Assembly: GCA_011775825.1 (NCBI GenBank) | Contig: JAABYK010000478.1 | Coordinates: 24,169 to 30,770 of the forward strand | Direction of reading: 5' to 3' | Source: Candidatus Zhuqueibacterota bacterium | Lineage (GTDB): Bacteria > Zhuqueibacterota > Zhuqueibacteria > Oceanimicrobiales > Oceanimicrobiaceae | Length of the DNA stretch: 6,602 bases | Shown: piece after piece, positions 1-5,986 of the stretch | Layout: each line of letters begins with the position of its first letter | How positions within the stretch are numbered: position 1 is the stretch's first letter | Notes under the pieces: generated by a model | The model's database searches: none | What the model saw: the letters and a program-made list of their open reading frames with translations, nothing else | What the model was told of the DNA's origin: nothing | Made by a program: the position numbers and the translations under genes

Positions 1-165
1 TCCAAGCGGATGCTGGAGATCCAGTTCCGGCTTTTGAGCAAAGCTGAATTCGAAAAACTGAGCCGTGCGGCTGGCTTCAAGAGGACTGCCTTGTACGGAG
101 ATTATGCCTATTCCGAATTTCAGGAAGAAACGAGTCCGTTTATGGTTTGCATTCTTGGGAAATAG
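1..165 (+). CDS. Class I SAM-dependent methyltransferase, C-terminal fragment
   Basis: The window opens inside this gene; the last 54 codons are visible in frame 1 and end at TAG (163-165). The peptide contains an AGF segment (about residues 25-27 of the fragment), followed by LYGDY and then SPFMVCILGK at the extreme C-terminus. This matches the end of many class I SAM-dependent methyltransferases, where a helix ending in 'AGF' leads to a strand carrying 'YGD' and a final hydrophobic strand finishes the Rossmann-like sheet. The SAM-binding motifs lie upstream of the window, so the substrate cannot be inferred. The family assignment rests only on this C-terminal pattern. No hairpin terminator is evident just after the stop. 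Confidence 0.7.
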   Translation, partial: SKRMLEIQFRLLSKAEFEKLSRAAGFKRTALYGDYAYSEFQEETSPFMVCILGK

Positions 166-627
166 ACTTAGACAGGATAGAAAGCTTCCGGTTAAACGAC
201 GTTGCTACAACCAGCTAATGACTTAGGACACAGAGGTCACCGAGATACACTGAGCACGCGGAGTTGTCCGCATGAATATTGCTGATTCTTGCAGGCAATT
301 CGGTTTGCAACGGTGTGAAAGAAAATCGTTGTAATCGAACGAGGGTTGCTCTATATTGGATAAAGGAATTGTCCAAAGTAACGAGATTTCTTTTGCTCAA
401 ATGGCCGAAACAAGGCGGGCCAATTGCATGTTGCGCGTGATGACGGCGAGGGATGAATACTTCCGCGACTGAAGGATGGCGAGAGCGCAAGACATCAGCG
501 TCACCGAAGCGTCCCTGAGGTTTGATCTCTTTGGGTAGGGTAGCGACAATCCTTTGTGTTAAATACGAGCTTTTGGGATTGTGCGGTTTTCTTGCAAAGA
601 CTAAATCTGTAAAGGAGAAGACTTGAC
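166..627. other. Long intergenic stretch without a recognisable gene
   Basis: These 462 nt separate the methyltransferase end from the phosphatase start. All three + frames are broken by frequent stops; the longest open piece on + around 330-470 is about 43 codons and resembles nothing I recognise. The minus strand stays open across much of the stretch, but the predicted peptide is rich in Arg, His and Pro, has no family signature and runs on into the antisense of the phosphatase gene, so I treat it as non-coding. A short periodic repeat lies at 229-263. I saw no convincing sigma70 promoter for the downstream phosphatase. The best -35/-10-like pair (TTGTGC at 579 and TAAATC at 602) would leave almost no leader before the Shine-Dalgarno. 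Confidence 0.6.
229..263. repeat. Degenerate CACNGAG periodic repeat, four units
   Basis: Four imperfect copies of a 7-bp core occur in a row: CACAGAG (229-235), CACCGAG (238-244), CACTGAG (248-254) and CGCGGAG (257-263). Start-to-start spacing is 9, 10 and 9 bp. From general knowledge, strings of the type 'CACAGAGnnCACAGAG' are scattered through intergenic regions of many environmental bacterial genomes, often near genes for four-helix-bundle or GxxExxY proteins. On the opposite strand they give spurious peptides such as 'LCVLSVS'. Here no such gene is recognisable next to the array, so this is probably a decayed copy. Function unknown. Confidence 0.6.
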
Positions 628-2301
628 ATGACCAGATTGAATCTTGCACTTTCATTGATGATATTCCTTTCGGTCTCGTGGTTGAGTTATGGTTGCAAAA
701 CCACGCCTTCGGAAAAATCGGCACGACCGAAACTGGCCGTCGTCGTTGTGGTCGACCAAATGCGTGCCGACCACCTGACGCGTTTTGAAGGCGTCTACGA
801 ACACGGCTTCGCACGGCTCTTGAACCAAGGCGCCACGTTCACCACTGCCTATCATGATCACGCTTACACCGTGACCGGGGCCGGGCATGCGAGCATCTCC
901 GCGGGCGTGCATCCGTCGCGACACGGCATTGTCGGGAACCATTGGTATGATCGGGCAGAAAGCAAGGAAGTCTACTGCGCCGAAGATACCACGTGTCCGC
1001 TTCTGGGCTACCCGGAAGAAGAGGCGGATAACGGGCGTTCTCCGGTTAGAATGCTGGCCTCATCTCTGGGCGATTGGTTGAAAGAGCAATCGCCTGAAAG
1101 CAAGGTCTTTGGTATCGGACGCAAAGACCGCGCCGCAATTTTTTCCGCGGGTCTCAAAGCCGATGGCGCCTACTGGTACAACGATGGCGACGGCAACATG
1201 ATCACCTCAAAATATTACATGACATCGTATCCTGCCTGGGTGAAAAAGTTCAACGAGTCCCGTGTCGTGGACACCTATTTTCAGGAGGGCTGGCACAAAC
1301 TCAAGACTGAACAAACGTATTTTTTGGCGCGGGAGGATAGCTTCTCCGCTGAAAACGACGGCAAGAATACAGCGTTTCCATACGAATTCACCACGAAGAG
1401 TCCAAAAGCTGCTGAGCAATATTATGGTGACCTGCAAAGCACACCATTCTCGGATGCCTTGCTCATGGAATTCGCCAAGGCTTTGGTTGAGAACGAAAAT
1501 TTGGGCAGGGATGACGCGCCCGACATCCTGTTCATCGGCTGCTCGGCGGCGGATGCTATCGGTCACACCTTTGGGCCTCTCAGCCAAGAGAGTTTGGATC
1601 ATTTTCTGCGCCTGGATGCGTATCTCGGCCAATTCTTTACGTTCCTAGATGGAAAAATAGGAAATGATAACTACATTACCGTGCTCAGCAGTGACCACGG
1701 TGTGATGCCTCTGCCGGAAGAATTGGCTCGTCGCGGGTTCGATGCCAAGCGGGTGTCCAAAGGAGAACTCGTGGTGCGGGTGGGAAAAGTCCTGCTGGAT
1801 CTTTCACAGGAATTAGGAGTTTCGGAACGGTTGATCTCCGGCATCACCGGTTTTGGCGTCATCGTGAATTATTCCGCGGTTGCGGACAAGGGCATCCGTC
1901 CGCAAGAGTTGGATGCCAGGCTGATCAGCAGGTTGAAAGACCTGCATCCGATTGAGGACGTGTTCAGCAGGGAAGACCTCACTGAAGGTAAGACCGATGG
2001 ACGTCCGTATCGGGAATTATACGCCCATTCCTTTCATCCCGACCGGTGTGGGGACTTGATGTTCCGTATCAAGGAATATTATCTGCTCAGATCTTCCCCG
2101 TACGGCACGACTCATGGCTCACCGTATCCTTACGATACGCACATCCCGTTCGTGGTTAGCGGACCCGGCATAGCGAAAGGCCAACACACGCAAAAAGTGC
2201 GAACGGTGGACATCGCACCGACTTTGGCGAACATACTAGGAATCGACCGGCCGGTCGATCTCGACGGACAAAGCCTTTTTGAGGAGATCAAGGCTAAATA
2301 G
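628..2301 (+). CDS. PafA-type alkaline phosphatase, secreted or lipoprotein
   Basis: This 557-residue protein belongs to the alkaline phosphatase superfamily and should hydrolyse phosphate monoesters outside the cytoplasm using two metal ions, probably zinc. Residues 6-20 form a hydrophobic signal segment ending at YGC (Cys23), a possible lipidation site, although Ser at -3 is atypical for a lipobox. Visible catalytic features are Asp43 in VVDQMR, nucleophile Thr83 in VTGAGHAS, Asn104 in VGNHWY, Lys166 and Arg168 in RKDRAA, Asp309 and His313 in AADAIGH, Asp356-His357 in SSDHG, and His496 in TTHGSPY. Together they match the Elizabethkingia PafA set as I remember it (Asp38, Thr79, Asn100, Lys162, Arg164, Asp305, His309, Asp352, His353, His486). 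The Asn/Lys/Arg triad is what distinguishes PafA-like monoesterases from related phosphodiesterases (NPPs). The C-terminus has the family's TVDIAPTLANILGI segment, and the length is normal. The ATG follows AAAGGAG (611-617) by 10 nt. A dehydrogenase gene follows after 54 nt, probably in the same transcript. Confidence 0.9.
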   Translation: MTRLNLALSLMIFLSVSWLSYGCKTTPSEKSARPKLAVVVVVDQMRADHLTRFEGVYEHGFARLLNQGATFTTAYHDHAYTVTGAGHASISAGVHPSRHGIVGNHWYDRAESKEVYCAEDTTCPLLGYPEEEADNGRSPVRMLASSLGDWLKEQSPESKVFGIGRKDRAAIFSAGLKADGAYWYNDGDGNMITSKYYMTSYPAWVKKFNESRVVDTYFQEGWHKLKTEQTYFLAREDSFSAENDGKNTAFPYEFTTKSPKAAEQYYGDLQSTPFSDALLMEFAKALVENENLGRDDAPDILFIGCSAADAIGHTFGPLSQESLDHFLRLDAYLGQFFTFLDGKIGNDNYITVLSSDHGVMPLPEELARRGFDAKRVSKGELVVRVGKVLLDLSQELGVSERLISGITGFGVIVNYSAVADKGIRPQELDARLISRLKDLHPIEDVFSREDLTEGKTDGRPYRELYAHSFHPDRCGDLMFRIKEYYLLRSSPYGTTHGSPYPYDTHIPFVVSGPGIAKGQHTQKVRTVDIAPTLANILGIDRPVDLDGQSLFEEIKAK

Positions 2302-2355
2302 CGTTTGATTGCAAACCAGACGATCATCCAAAATAAAAAACGGAAGGCTCTCAAT

Positions 2356-3117
2356 ATGGTATTGAAGGAAAAAGTGGCGCTTGTGACCGGGGCATCCAGT
2401 GGCATTGGCAAAGCCACGGCCATACTGTTCGCAAAAGAAGAGGCGCGGGTGAGCTTGCTCGGCAGAGATGTCGACGCGTTGAAGAAAACGCAAATGGAGG
2501 TGGCAAACGAGCAAAGCCGGATCATCAAAGCCGATGTCTCGAAACGCGATGAATGCCAGAAAGCCATCGACGAGACAGTGAAGGAATTCGGCCAATTGGA
2601 TGTTTTGGTGAACGCCGCCGGAATCATTGGCATGGGCTCCATCATGGATACGTCTTATGAGGATTGGCAAGAAATGATGCGCATCAACGTCGACTCGACT
2701 TTCCACTTGATGCAACTGGCGCTACCGCATTTGGAGAACACCCGAGGCAACGTGGTAAACGTTTCGAGCGTGACGGGTTTGCGTGCTTTCCCGAATGTGC
2801 TGGCCTACTGTGTGAGCAAATCCGCTGTCGATCAACTGACGCGCTGCACGGCCCTGGAGTTGGCGCCCAAAGGCATTCGGGTGAATGCGGTGAATCCGGG
2901 TGTAGTGGTAACGAATCTGCATCGCCGCGGTGGTATGGATGAGGAAGATTATGCAGCCTTTCTCGAACGCAGTAAAGAAGCCCATCCGCTGGGGCGGGCT
3001 GGACAGCCGGAAGAGATCGCCGAAGCAATTTTGTATTTGGCTTCCGACCGCTCGGAATGGGTGACCGGCGTGACCCTGAGCGTGGATGGCGGCCGGCAGC
3101 TGACGTGTGCGCGGTGA
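2356..3117 (+). CDS. Classical short-chain dehydrogenase/reductase (SDR)
   Basis: This is a 253-residue NAD(P)-dependent oxidoreductase of the classical SDR family, cytosolic and usually tetrameric. The Rossmann glycine motif TGASSGIG is at residues 11-18, Asp60-Val61 contacts adenine, and NAAG is at 86-89. The catalytic tetrad is Asn111, Ser138, Tyr151 and Lys155 (YCVSK). NPG follows at 180-182 and the C-terminal VDGG at 243-246. Arg37 after the second strand, with no acidic residue ending that strand, hints at NADP(H) preference (inference). The frame is open upstream to a TTG at 2305, but the ATG at 2356 is the better start: GGAAGG (2342-2347) sits 8 nt before it, and the protein then begins MVLKEKVALVTG as FabG-like SDRs do. 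The gene lies 54 nt after the phosphatase with no terminator between. The substrate cannot be told from sequence; FabG-like or sugar/alcohol dehydrogenase roles are all possible. Confidence 0.9.
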   Translation: MVLKEKVALVTGASSGIGKATAILFAKEEARVSLLGRDVDALKKTQMEVANEQSRIIKADVSKRDECQKAIDETVKEFGQLDVLVNAAGIIGMGSIMDTSYEDWQEMMRINVDSTFHLMQLALPHLENTRGNVVNVSSVTGLRAFPNVLAYCVSKSAVDQLTRCTALELAPKGIRVNAVNPGVVVTNLHRRGGMDEEDYAAFLERSKEAHPLGRAGQPEEIAEAILYLASDRSEWVTGVTLSVDGGRQLTCAR

Positions 3118-3209
3118 AGTTTCCTTTTTTGGGTGTATTCTGTGTCTTTGGCCCAATCTATGGTGCGCTTCACAATCGAGATAATCATTTGAACTTGGAG
3201 AAACGTTGT

Positions 3210-3479
3210 ATGCCATATTTAATCGTCCGACAATAGGTAGAAGATTTTGACGAGTGGCACCAAGTCTTCAAATCATACGAGGAGGCTCAACGGGAAGCCG
3301 GGCTAAGAGATCTTCAACTTCTGAGGGATGTGTCCGATCCGAATACCTTGGTCTGTATGTTCCGGGTTGAGGATGTCGAAAAATCGAGAGCGTTCACCGA
3401 AGCGCCGGAGGCGAGCGACGCACAGAAGGAGTCTGGAATGAGTGGCAAACGCGATGTCTTGTCACTTGAGCACGTGTGA
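3210..3479 (+). pseudogene. Small dimeric alpha/beta-barrel monooxygenase-like gene with in-frame TAG
   Basis: An ATG at 3210, preceded at 9 nt by GGAG (3197-3200), opens MPYLIVRQ and then meets TAG at 3234-3236. The same frame continues without another stop for 80 codons, from VEDFDEWHQVF to LSLEHV and TGA at 3477-3479. The joined product (about 89 codons) has the layout of small dimeric ferredoxin-like (antibiotic biosynthesis monooxygenase-like) proteins: first strand with 'RHKVEDF(D/A)KW', then a helix, a 'DPNxLVxxFxxxD' strand, a 'EKARxFxxS' helix and a final 'KxDxxxLEEV' strand. Relatives usually have Lys or another sense codon where the TAG stands, so one base change (AAG to TAG) would explain it. 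No in-frame start after the TAG would restore strand 1; the next candidates (GTG, ATG) lie deep in the domain. TAG is the normal stop of three neighbours, which argues against amber recoding. It is either a recent pseudogene or a sequence error. Confidence 0.7.
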
Positions 3480-3508
3480 GTGCATTTGCAGTGTCATGGC
3501 CGAAACTC

Positions 3509-3571
3509 AATTATCATAAAAGCGATTATACGAAACTTCGAGCGTTTGAGTTAGCTGATGAATTGGCAATG
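3509..3571 (+). pseudogene. Fragment resembling the N-terminus of a four-helix-bundle (23S rRNA intervening-sequence) protein
   Basis: Within a 60-codon open frame starting at GTG 3476, the stretch 3509-3571 encodes NYHKSDY followed by TKLRAFELADELAM. This closely resembles the first helix of the four-helix-bundle / 23S rRNA intervening-sequence protein family, whose members typically read 'Y.KL.A..LADELA..IY'. After Met at 3569-3571 the frame diverges: the family's next helix and its 'SIPxNIAEG' signature are absent, and the frame stops at 3658. No Shine-Dalgarno precedes it. I read it as a truncated remnant, not a functional gene. The match is short and made by eye, so chance similarity is possible. 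Confidence 0.4.
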
Positions 3572-3654
3572 AGATCCGATCATTACGCTAAGCCGAACAG
3601 GCTACAGCCTAAAGGCCTAAATCGTTACACAACTTTTAAATACGCTTTTTATAC

Positions 3655-3683
3655 TTGACAATCGCAAAAAACAATCTTAAATT
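3655..3683 (+). promoter_or_regulatory. Sigma70-type promoter for the cold-shock gene
   Basis: A perfect TTGACA (3655-3660) is followed at 16-17 bp by TTAAAT/TAAATT (3677-3683), which matches four of six consensus -10 bases. The DNA just upstream (about 3630-3652) is A/T-rich like an UP element. A start near 3690 would give a leader of about 100 nt before the csp start codon, similar in kind to the long leaders of cold-inducible csp mRNAs. Confidence 0.55.
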
Positions 3684-3719
3684 AGCGCGTTCATTGGCAG
3701 TTGGTTTCTCGCTGAAATT

Positions 3720-3743
3720 ATTACGACGTAATTTTAGTCGTAG
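3720..3743 (+). promoter_or_regulatory. Overlapping dyads in the csp leader
   Basis: Two mutually exclusive inverted repeats share the same bases. One is a compact dyad, ATTACG (3720-3725) and CGTAAT (3727-3732) around A3726. The other is a stem of TACGAC (3722-3727) with GTCGTA (3737-3742), loop of 9, extendable by a U-G pair (3721/3743). They lie about 30-50 nt before the Shine-Dalgarno. The compact form is too tight to fold fully as RNA and could instead be a DNA operator. The wider form is a plausible weak RNA hairpin. A regulatory role is inference. Confidence 0.35.
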
Positions 3744-3774
3744 AACGCCCTGCCAGGTTCGAAAGTAGGTTATG

Positions 3775-3785
3775 AAAGGAGGTGA
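3775..3785 (+). promoter_or_regulatory. Near-perfect Shine-Dalgarno deciding the csp start
   Basis: AAAGGAGGTGA is complementary to almost the whole anti-Shine-Dalgarno tail of 16S rRNA. Its GGAGG core ends 10 nt before the ATG at 3793. An in-frame ATG at 3772 overlaps this site and has no ribosome binding site of its own, so translation from 3793 is strongly favoured. Confidence 0.85.
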
Positions 3786-3792
3786 AACACTT

Positions 3793-4005
3793 ATGGCAGA
3801 GCGTGAGAATGGGACTGTCAAATGGTTCAATGCTTCTAAGGGTTATGGATTCATCGCCAGATTGGAAGGCGACGATATTTTTGTGCACTACAGTGGTATT
3901 CGAGGAGAGGGTTACCGCTCATTATCCGAAGGTCAGAAAGTTGAATTTACAGTTGTAGAAGGAAGCAAAGGCCCGCAGGCGCATGACGTCGTGGTCACCG
4001 AATAA
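3793..4005 (+). CDS. csp: Cold-shock domain protein (CspA family)
   Basis: This is a 70-residue single-domain cold-shock protein, an OB-fold that binds single-stranded RNA and DNA and acts as an RNA chaperone or antiterminator in the cytoplasm. Visible family features are GTVKWFN at residues 7-13, RNP1 as KGYGFI at 16-21, and RNP2 as IFVHYS at 29-34. Later come a SLSEGQKVEF strand (43-52) and the end GPQAHDVVVTE. The length is normal. An alternative ATG at 3772 would add seven residues (MKGGETL) encoded by the Shine-Dalgarno itself, so 3793 is chosen. The gene stands alone, with its own promoter, a leader of about 100 nt and a strong terminator. Many genomes hold several paralogues, and sequence alone does not say whether this one is cold-induced. 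Confidence 0.95.
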   Translation: MAERENGTVKWFNASKGYGFIARLEGDDIFVHYSGIRGEGYRSLSEGQKVEFTVVEGSKGPQAHDVVVTE

Positions 4006-4037
4006 ATTTTGACAGATTTTCTCATCGACTGTTGTGT

Positions 4038-4074
4038 GTCACCCTCGTTTTATCGAGGGTGATTTTTTTTGTTT
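4038..4074 (+). terminator. Intrinsic terminator after csp
   Basis: The stem TCACCCTCG (4039-4047) pairs perfectly with CGAGGGTGA (4054-4062) around a six-base TTTTAT loop. A run of eight T (4063-4070) follows, then GTTT. It lies 33 nt after the csp stop codon, so csp is expected to be monocistronic. Confidence 0.93.
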
Positions 4075-4176
4075 GTAGCAACCCGGTCGCATGTCCGCGC
4101 AGATTCCCATTGCTTCGTGACTCGATCTCATCAAGAGAATATGTAGGAGCCTAAACACCGTAAACAAGAAACTTCC

Positions 4177-5115
4177 ATGCATATTTTCAACTCCCTGGCT
4201 CCAATTTTTTTGATCCTTGCCACCGGCGCCATCCTTACCAAAACGCAGTTTCTTTCCTCAGATCATCTAAAAGGCTTGAACGGTCTGACATACTGGGTCG
4301 GCCTGCCATGCTTATTATTTTACAAAATTGCCAGCGCAACCTACACGGGAAGTCAGGTGCAGCAGATATTTCTGGTGGTCGTGACCGGAATGGCGGGAAC
4401 CCTCATTTTGAGCTTTGTGCTTGCGCAAATGCTGAAGATGCCAATCACGTCAATTGGGACATTCATGCAGGCCTCTTTCCGGGGCAACCTGGCATTTGTC
4501 GGACTTCCCGTCGTCATTTATACGTTCTCGAGTTTGTACGGGATGAACGCGAGTCAGTTGGAAACGCTCGGCATACTGGTCATCGCGCCAATGGTTCCGA
4601 TTTACAACATTGTGTCTGTCATCGTTTTGTTGGCAAGTCGACGAGAGCTGAAACTTCATTCTGCCAAGCTGTTCATTCTGCCGGTGGTGACCAACCCACT
4701 CGTGATCGCGAGCGTGGCGGGCGTCCTGTTTTCGCTCACGGGTTGGGCATTGCCGACATCCATTTATCGTACCATGGAGGCGGTCGGTCAAATGTCTCTG
4801 CCCCTGGCTTTGATCAGCATCGGTGGTACATTGGGGATGGTTAAAATACGTGGAAGCCTGGGGCTGGCTTTTTTAGCGTCTATCTTAAAAGTTGCGGTTG
4901 CGCCGATTGTCGGATTCTATGCCGCGAAGACAATGGGTTTGGGCGGTCATGAAACCCGAATCGCCCTTATTTACCTAGCCTGTCCTACTGCTGCTTCGTC
5001 TTTCGTCCTGAGCGATCAAATAGGCGGCGACAATGCCCTGGCTGCGAGCGCGGTGGTCGTCAGTACAGGACTGGCCATGATTTCGTTGAGTGCCGCAGTG
5101 GGAGTGCCTCTGTAG
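4177..5115 (+). CDS. AEC family permease (auxin efflux carrier-like)
   Basis: This 312-residue integral inner-membrane protein belongs to the AEC/Mem_trans family, secondary carriers that in bacteria move small carboxylates such as malate or malonate. About ten hydrophobic segments are visible, at roughly residues 3-22, 32-54, 62-86, 96-117, 128-153, 164-188, 196-219, 226-250, 260-280 and 286-310. They form the expected two inverted five-helix halves. Family landmarks are RGNLAFVGLPV (102-112), TNP (172-174), SLPLALISIGGTL (207-219) and ACPTAASSFVL (268-278). The start fits the family's N-terminus; an in-frame TAG at 4144 with no other start between leaves ATG 4177 as the only choice. Its ribosome binding site is weak: AGGAG at 4145-4149 is 27 nt away. 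The substrate is unknown and neighbours give no clue. It ends with TAG. Confidence 0.9.
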   Translation: MHIFNSLAPIFLILATGAILTKTQFLSSDHLKGLNGLTYWVGLPCLLFYKIASATYTGSQVQQIFLVVVTGMAGTLILSFVLAQMLKMPITSIGTFMQASFRGNLAFVGLPVVIYTFSSLYGMNASQLETLGILVIAPMVPIYNIVSVIVLLASRRELKLHSAKLFILPVVTNPLVIASVAGVLFSLTGWALPTSIYRTMEAVGQMSLPLALISIGGTLGMVKIRGSLGLAFLASILKVAVAPIVGFYAAKTMGLGGHETRIALIYLACPTAASSFVLSDQIGGDNALAASAVVVSTGLAMISLSAAVGVPL

Positions 5116-5148
5116 TTGTTAAAATTTCTTTACCTGATTTGACTTATG

Positions 5149-5177
5149 TTGACAAGAAGCAATAAATTGACTATCTT
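5149..5177 (+). promoter_or_regulatory. Sigma70-type promoter for the sulfotransferase-like gene
   Basis: TTGACA (5149-5154) and TATCTT (5172-5177) are separated by exactly 17 bp in an A/T-rich intergenic region. Two further TTGACT hexamers (5139-5144 and 5167-5172) surround it; the first could pair with ATAAAT (5162-5167) as an alternative promoter. The predicted start near 5184 leaves a leader of about 130 nt. Confidence 0.5.
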
Positions 5178-5315
5178 AATGTGAACGATCAGTTGTTTTA
5201 GCAGGATCTGCTTTAAATGGACTTTACGCAGATCGCCGTTTCTTAAAGTACTAAATTTAGAATTTGGGGGAGTCACCGATAAATTGAGAATAGAATCATA
5301 TTTCATGGAGAGGAG

Positions 5316-5891
5316 ATGGGCACAGAAACAATTACTGTAGTCTCAGGGTTACCACGTTCAGGCACCTCTATGATGATGAAGATGCTTGAAGCAGGGGGAT
5401 TGGAGATTCTAACGGATAATTTGAGAACCGCTGATGCAGACAATCCCAAAGGCTACTATGAATTTGAGGCCGTCAAACAACTTGACAAAAGCAAGGACTG
5501 GCTAAAACATGCCGAGGGGAAAGTCGTCAAAGTTATCTCCCAACTCTTAAAGGAACTGCCTCCAAATTACACTTACAAAGTCATTTTTATGCGCCGGAAA
5601 ATGGATGAAGTCCTGGCCTCCCAAAAGAAAATGCTTATTCGAAGAGGTGAGCCGACGGATAAGGTCAGCGATGAGAAGATGGCGAAAATATTCAGCGTTC
5701 ATTTGACGCAAGTCGAGGAGTGGCTTGAAAAACAGCCGAATATGAATGTACTTTACGTGCATTATAATGAAATCCTTAAACAGCCTTCCAAGTATATTGA
5801 AAAAATAAACGATTTCTTAGAAAATTCTCTCGATACCGACAAGATGATGTCAGTGGTTGACAAATCGCTGTATCGTCAGCGGGCATCATAA
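5316..5891 (+). CDS. Compact sulfotransferase-like P-loop protein
   Basis: This 191-residue protein resembles the PAPS-dependent sulfotransferase superfamily, enzymes that move a sulfuryl group from 3'-phosphoadenylyl sulfate to an acceptor. Near the N-terminus, SGLPRSGTSM (residues 10-19) is the 5'-phosphosulfate-binding loop. FMRRKMDEVLASQ (91-103) looks like the 3'-phosphate-binding segment, with Arg94 and Ser102 spaced eight apart as in the family. NPKGYYE (43-49) is typical of a bacterial subgroup. There is no signal peptide or membrane segment, so it is cytosolic. It is shorter than many sulfotransferases (250-300 residues), so the acceptor site may be minimal. GGAGAGGAG (5307-5315) directly abuts the ATG; the effective Shine-Dalgarno is probably its first GGAG, 5 nt upstream. 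The gene is flanked by its own promoter and terminator and is visibly richer in A/T than the phosphatase and SDR genes, which may hint at separate ancestry. The acceptor is unknown. Confidence 0.8.
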   Translation: MGTETITVVSGLPRSGTSMMMKMLEAGGLEILTDNLRTADADNPKGYYEFEAVKQLDKSKDWLKHAEGKVVKVISQLLKELPPNYTYKVIFMRRKMDEVLASQKKMLIRRGEPTDKVSDEKMAKIFSVHLTQVEEWLEKQPNMNVLYVHYNEILKQPSKYIEKINDFLENSLDTDKMMSVVDKSLYRQRAS

Positions 5892-5912
5892 CCTCCATCT
5901 TGTTTTTATTTT

Positions 5913-5957
5913 AAGGCCTATCAAAGATTAAGTGATCTTCTAATAGGCTTTCTTTTT
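5913..5957 (+). terminator. Intrinsic terminator after the sulfotransferase-like gene
   Basis: The outer stem AAGGCCTAT (5913-5921) pairs with ATAGGCTTT (5943-5951) with one G-U pair. An inner stem, AAGAT (5924-5928) with ATCTT (5935-5939), closes on a six-base loop. TCTTTTT follows. The hairpin begins 21 nt after the stop codon. Confidence 0.8.
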
Positions 5958-5986
5958 ACCCTTCCCATCGCTGTTTCACGAATTGA

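Noticed and set aside
195..203. Small palindrome AACG-A-CGTT, similar in style to the dyad at 3720-3732
   Set aside because: Too short (4-bp arms) to be distinguished from chance and not placed near a promoter or gene start.
215..814. Long open frame of 199 codons on the minus strand covering the gene-free stretch and the start of the phosphatase gene
   Set aside because: No family signature, composition rich in Arg/His/Pro, overlaps antisense to a well-supported gene, and its C-terminus is just the translation of the CACNGAG repeat (LGDLCVLSH), a known artefact.
2305..2355. TTG start giving a 17-residue N-terminal extension of the SDR
   Set aside because: No ribosome binding site at suitable distance, and the extension (rich in Lys/Asn/Gln) is absent from classical SDRs, whereas ATG 2356 has GGAAGG 8 nt upstream.
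2130..2715. Two overlapping minus-strand open frames across the phosphatase/SDR junction
   Set aside because: Both are antisense shadows of genes with clear catalytic motifs; neither shows a recognisable domain or Shine-Dalgarno.
3210..3479. Readthrough of TAG as a recoded amber codon
   Set aside because: TAG is used as the normal stop by three neighbouring genes and no downstream recoding element is recognisable; simple nonsense mutation or sequence error is more economical.
3745..3772. tRNA-like T-arm (GGTTCGAA) before csp
   Set aside because: The flanking bases do not pair as a T-stem and no acceptor, D or anticodon arm can be built around it.
4075..4176. Possible promoter for the AEC permease
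   Set aside because: No -35/-10 pair with acceptable spacing was found; TTGCTT (about 4111) and TATGTA (about 4140) are too far apart.
4308..4844. 178-codon + frame inside the permease gene
   Set aside because: Out-of-frame shadow of the AEC permease; the peptide is hydrophilic and lacks family features.
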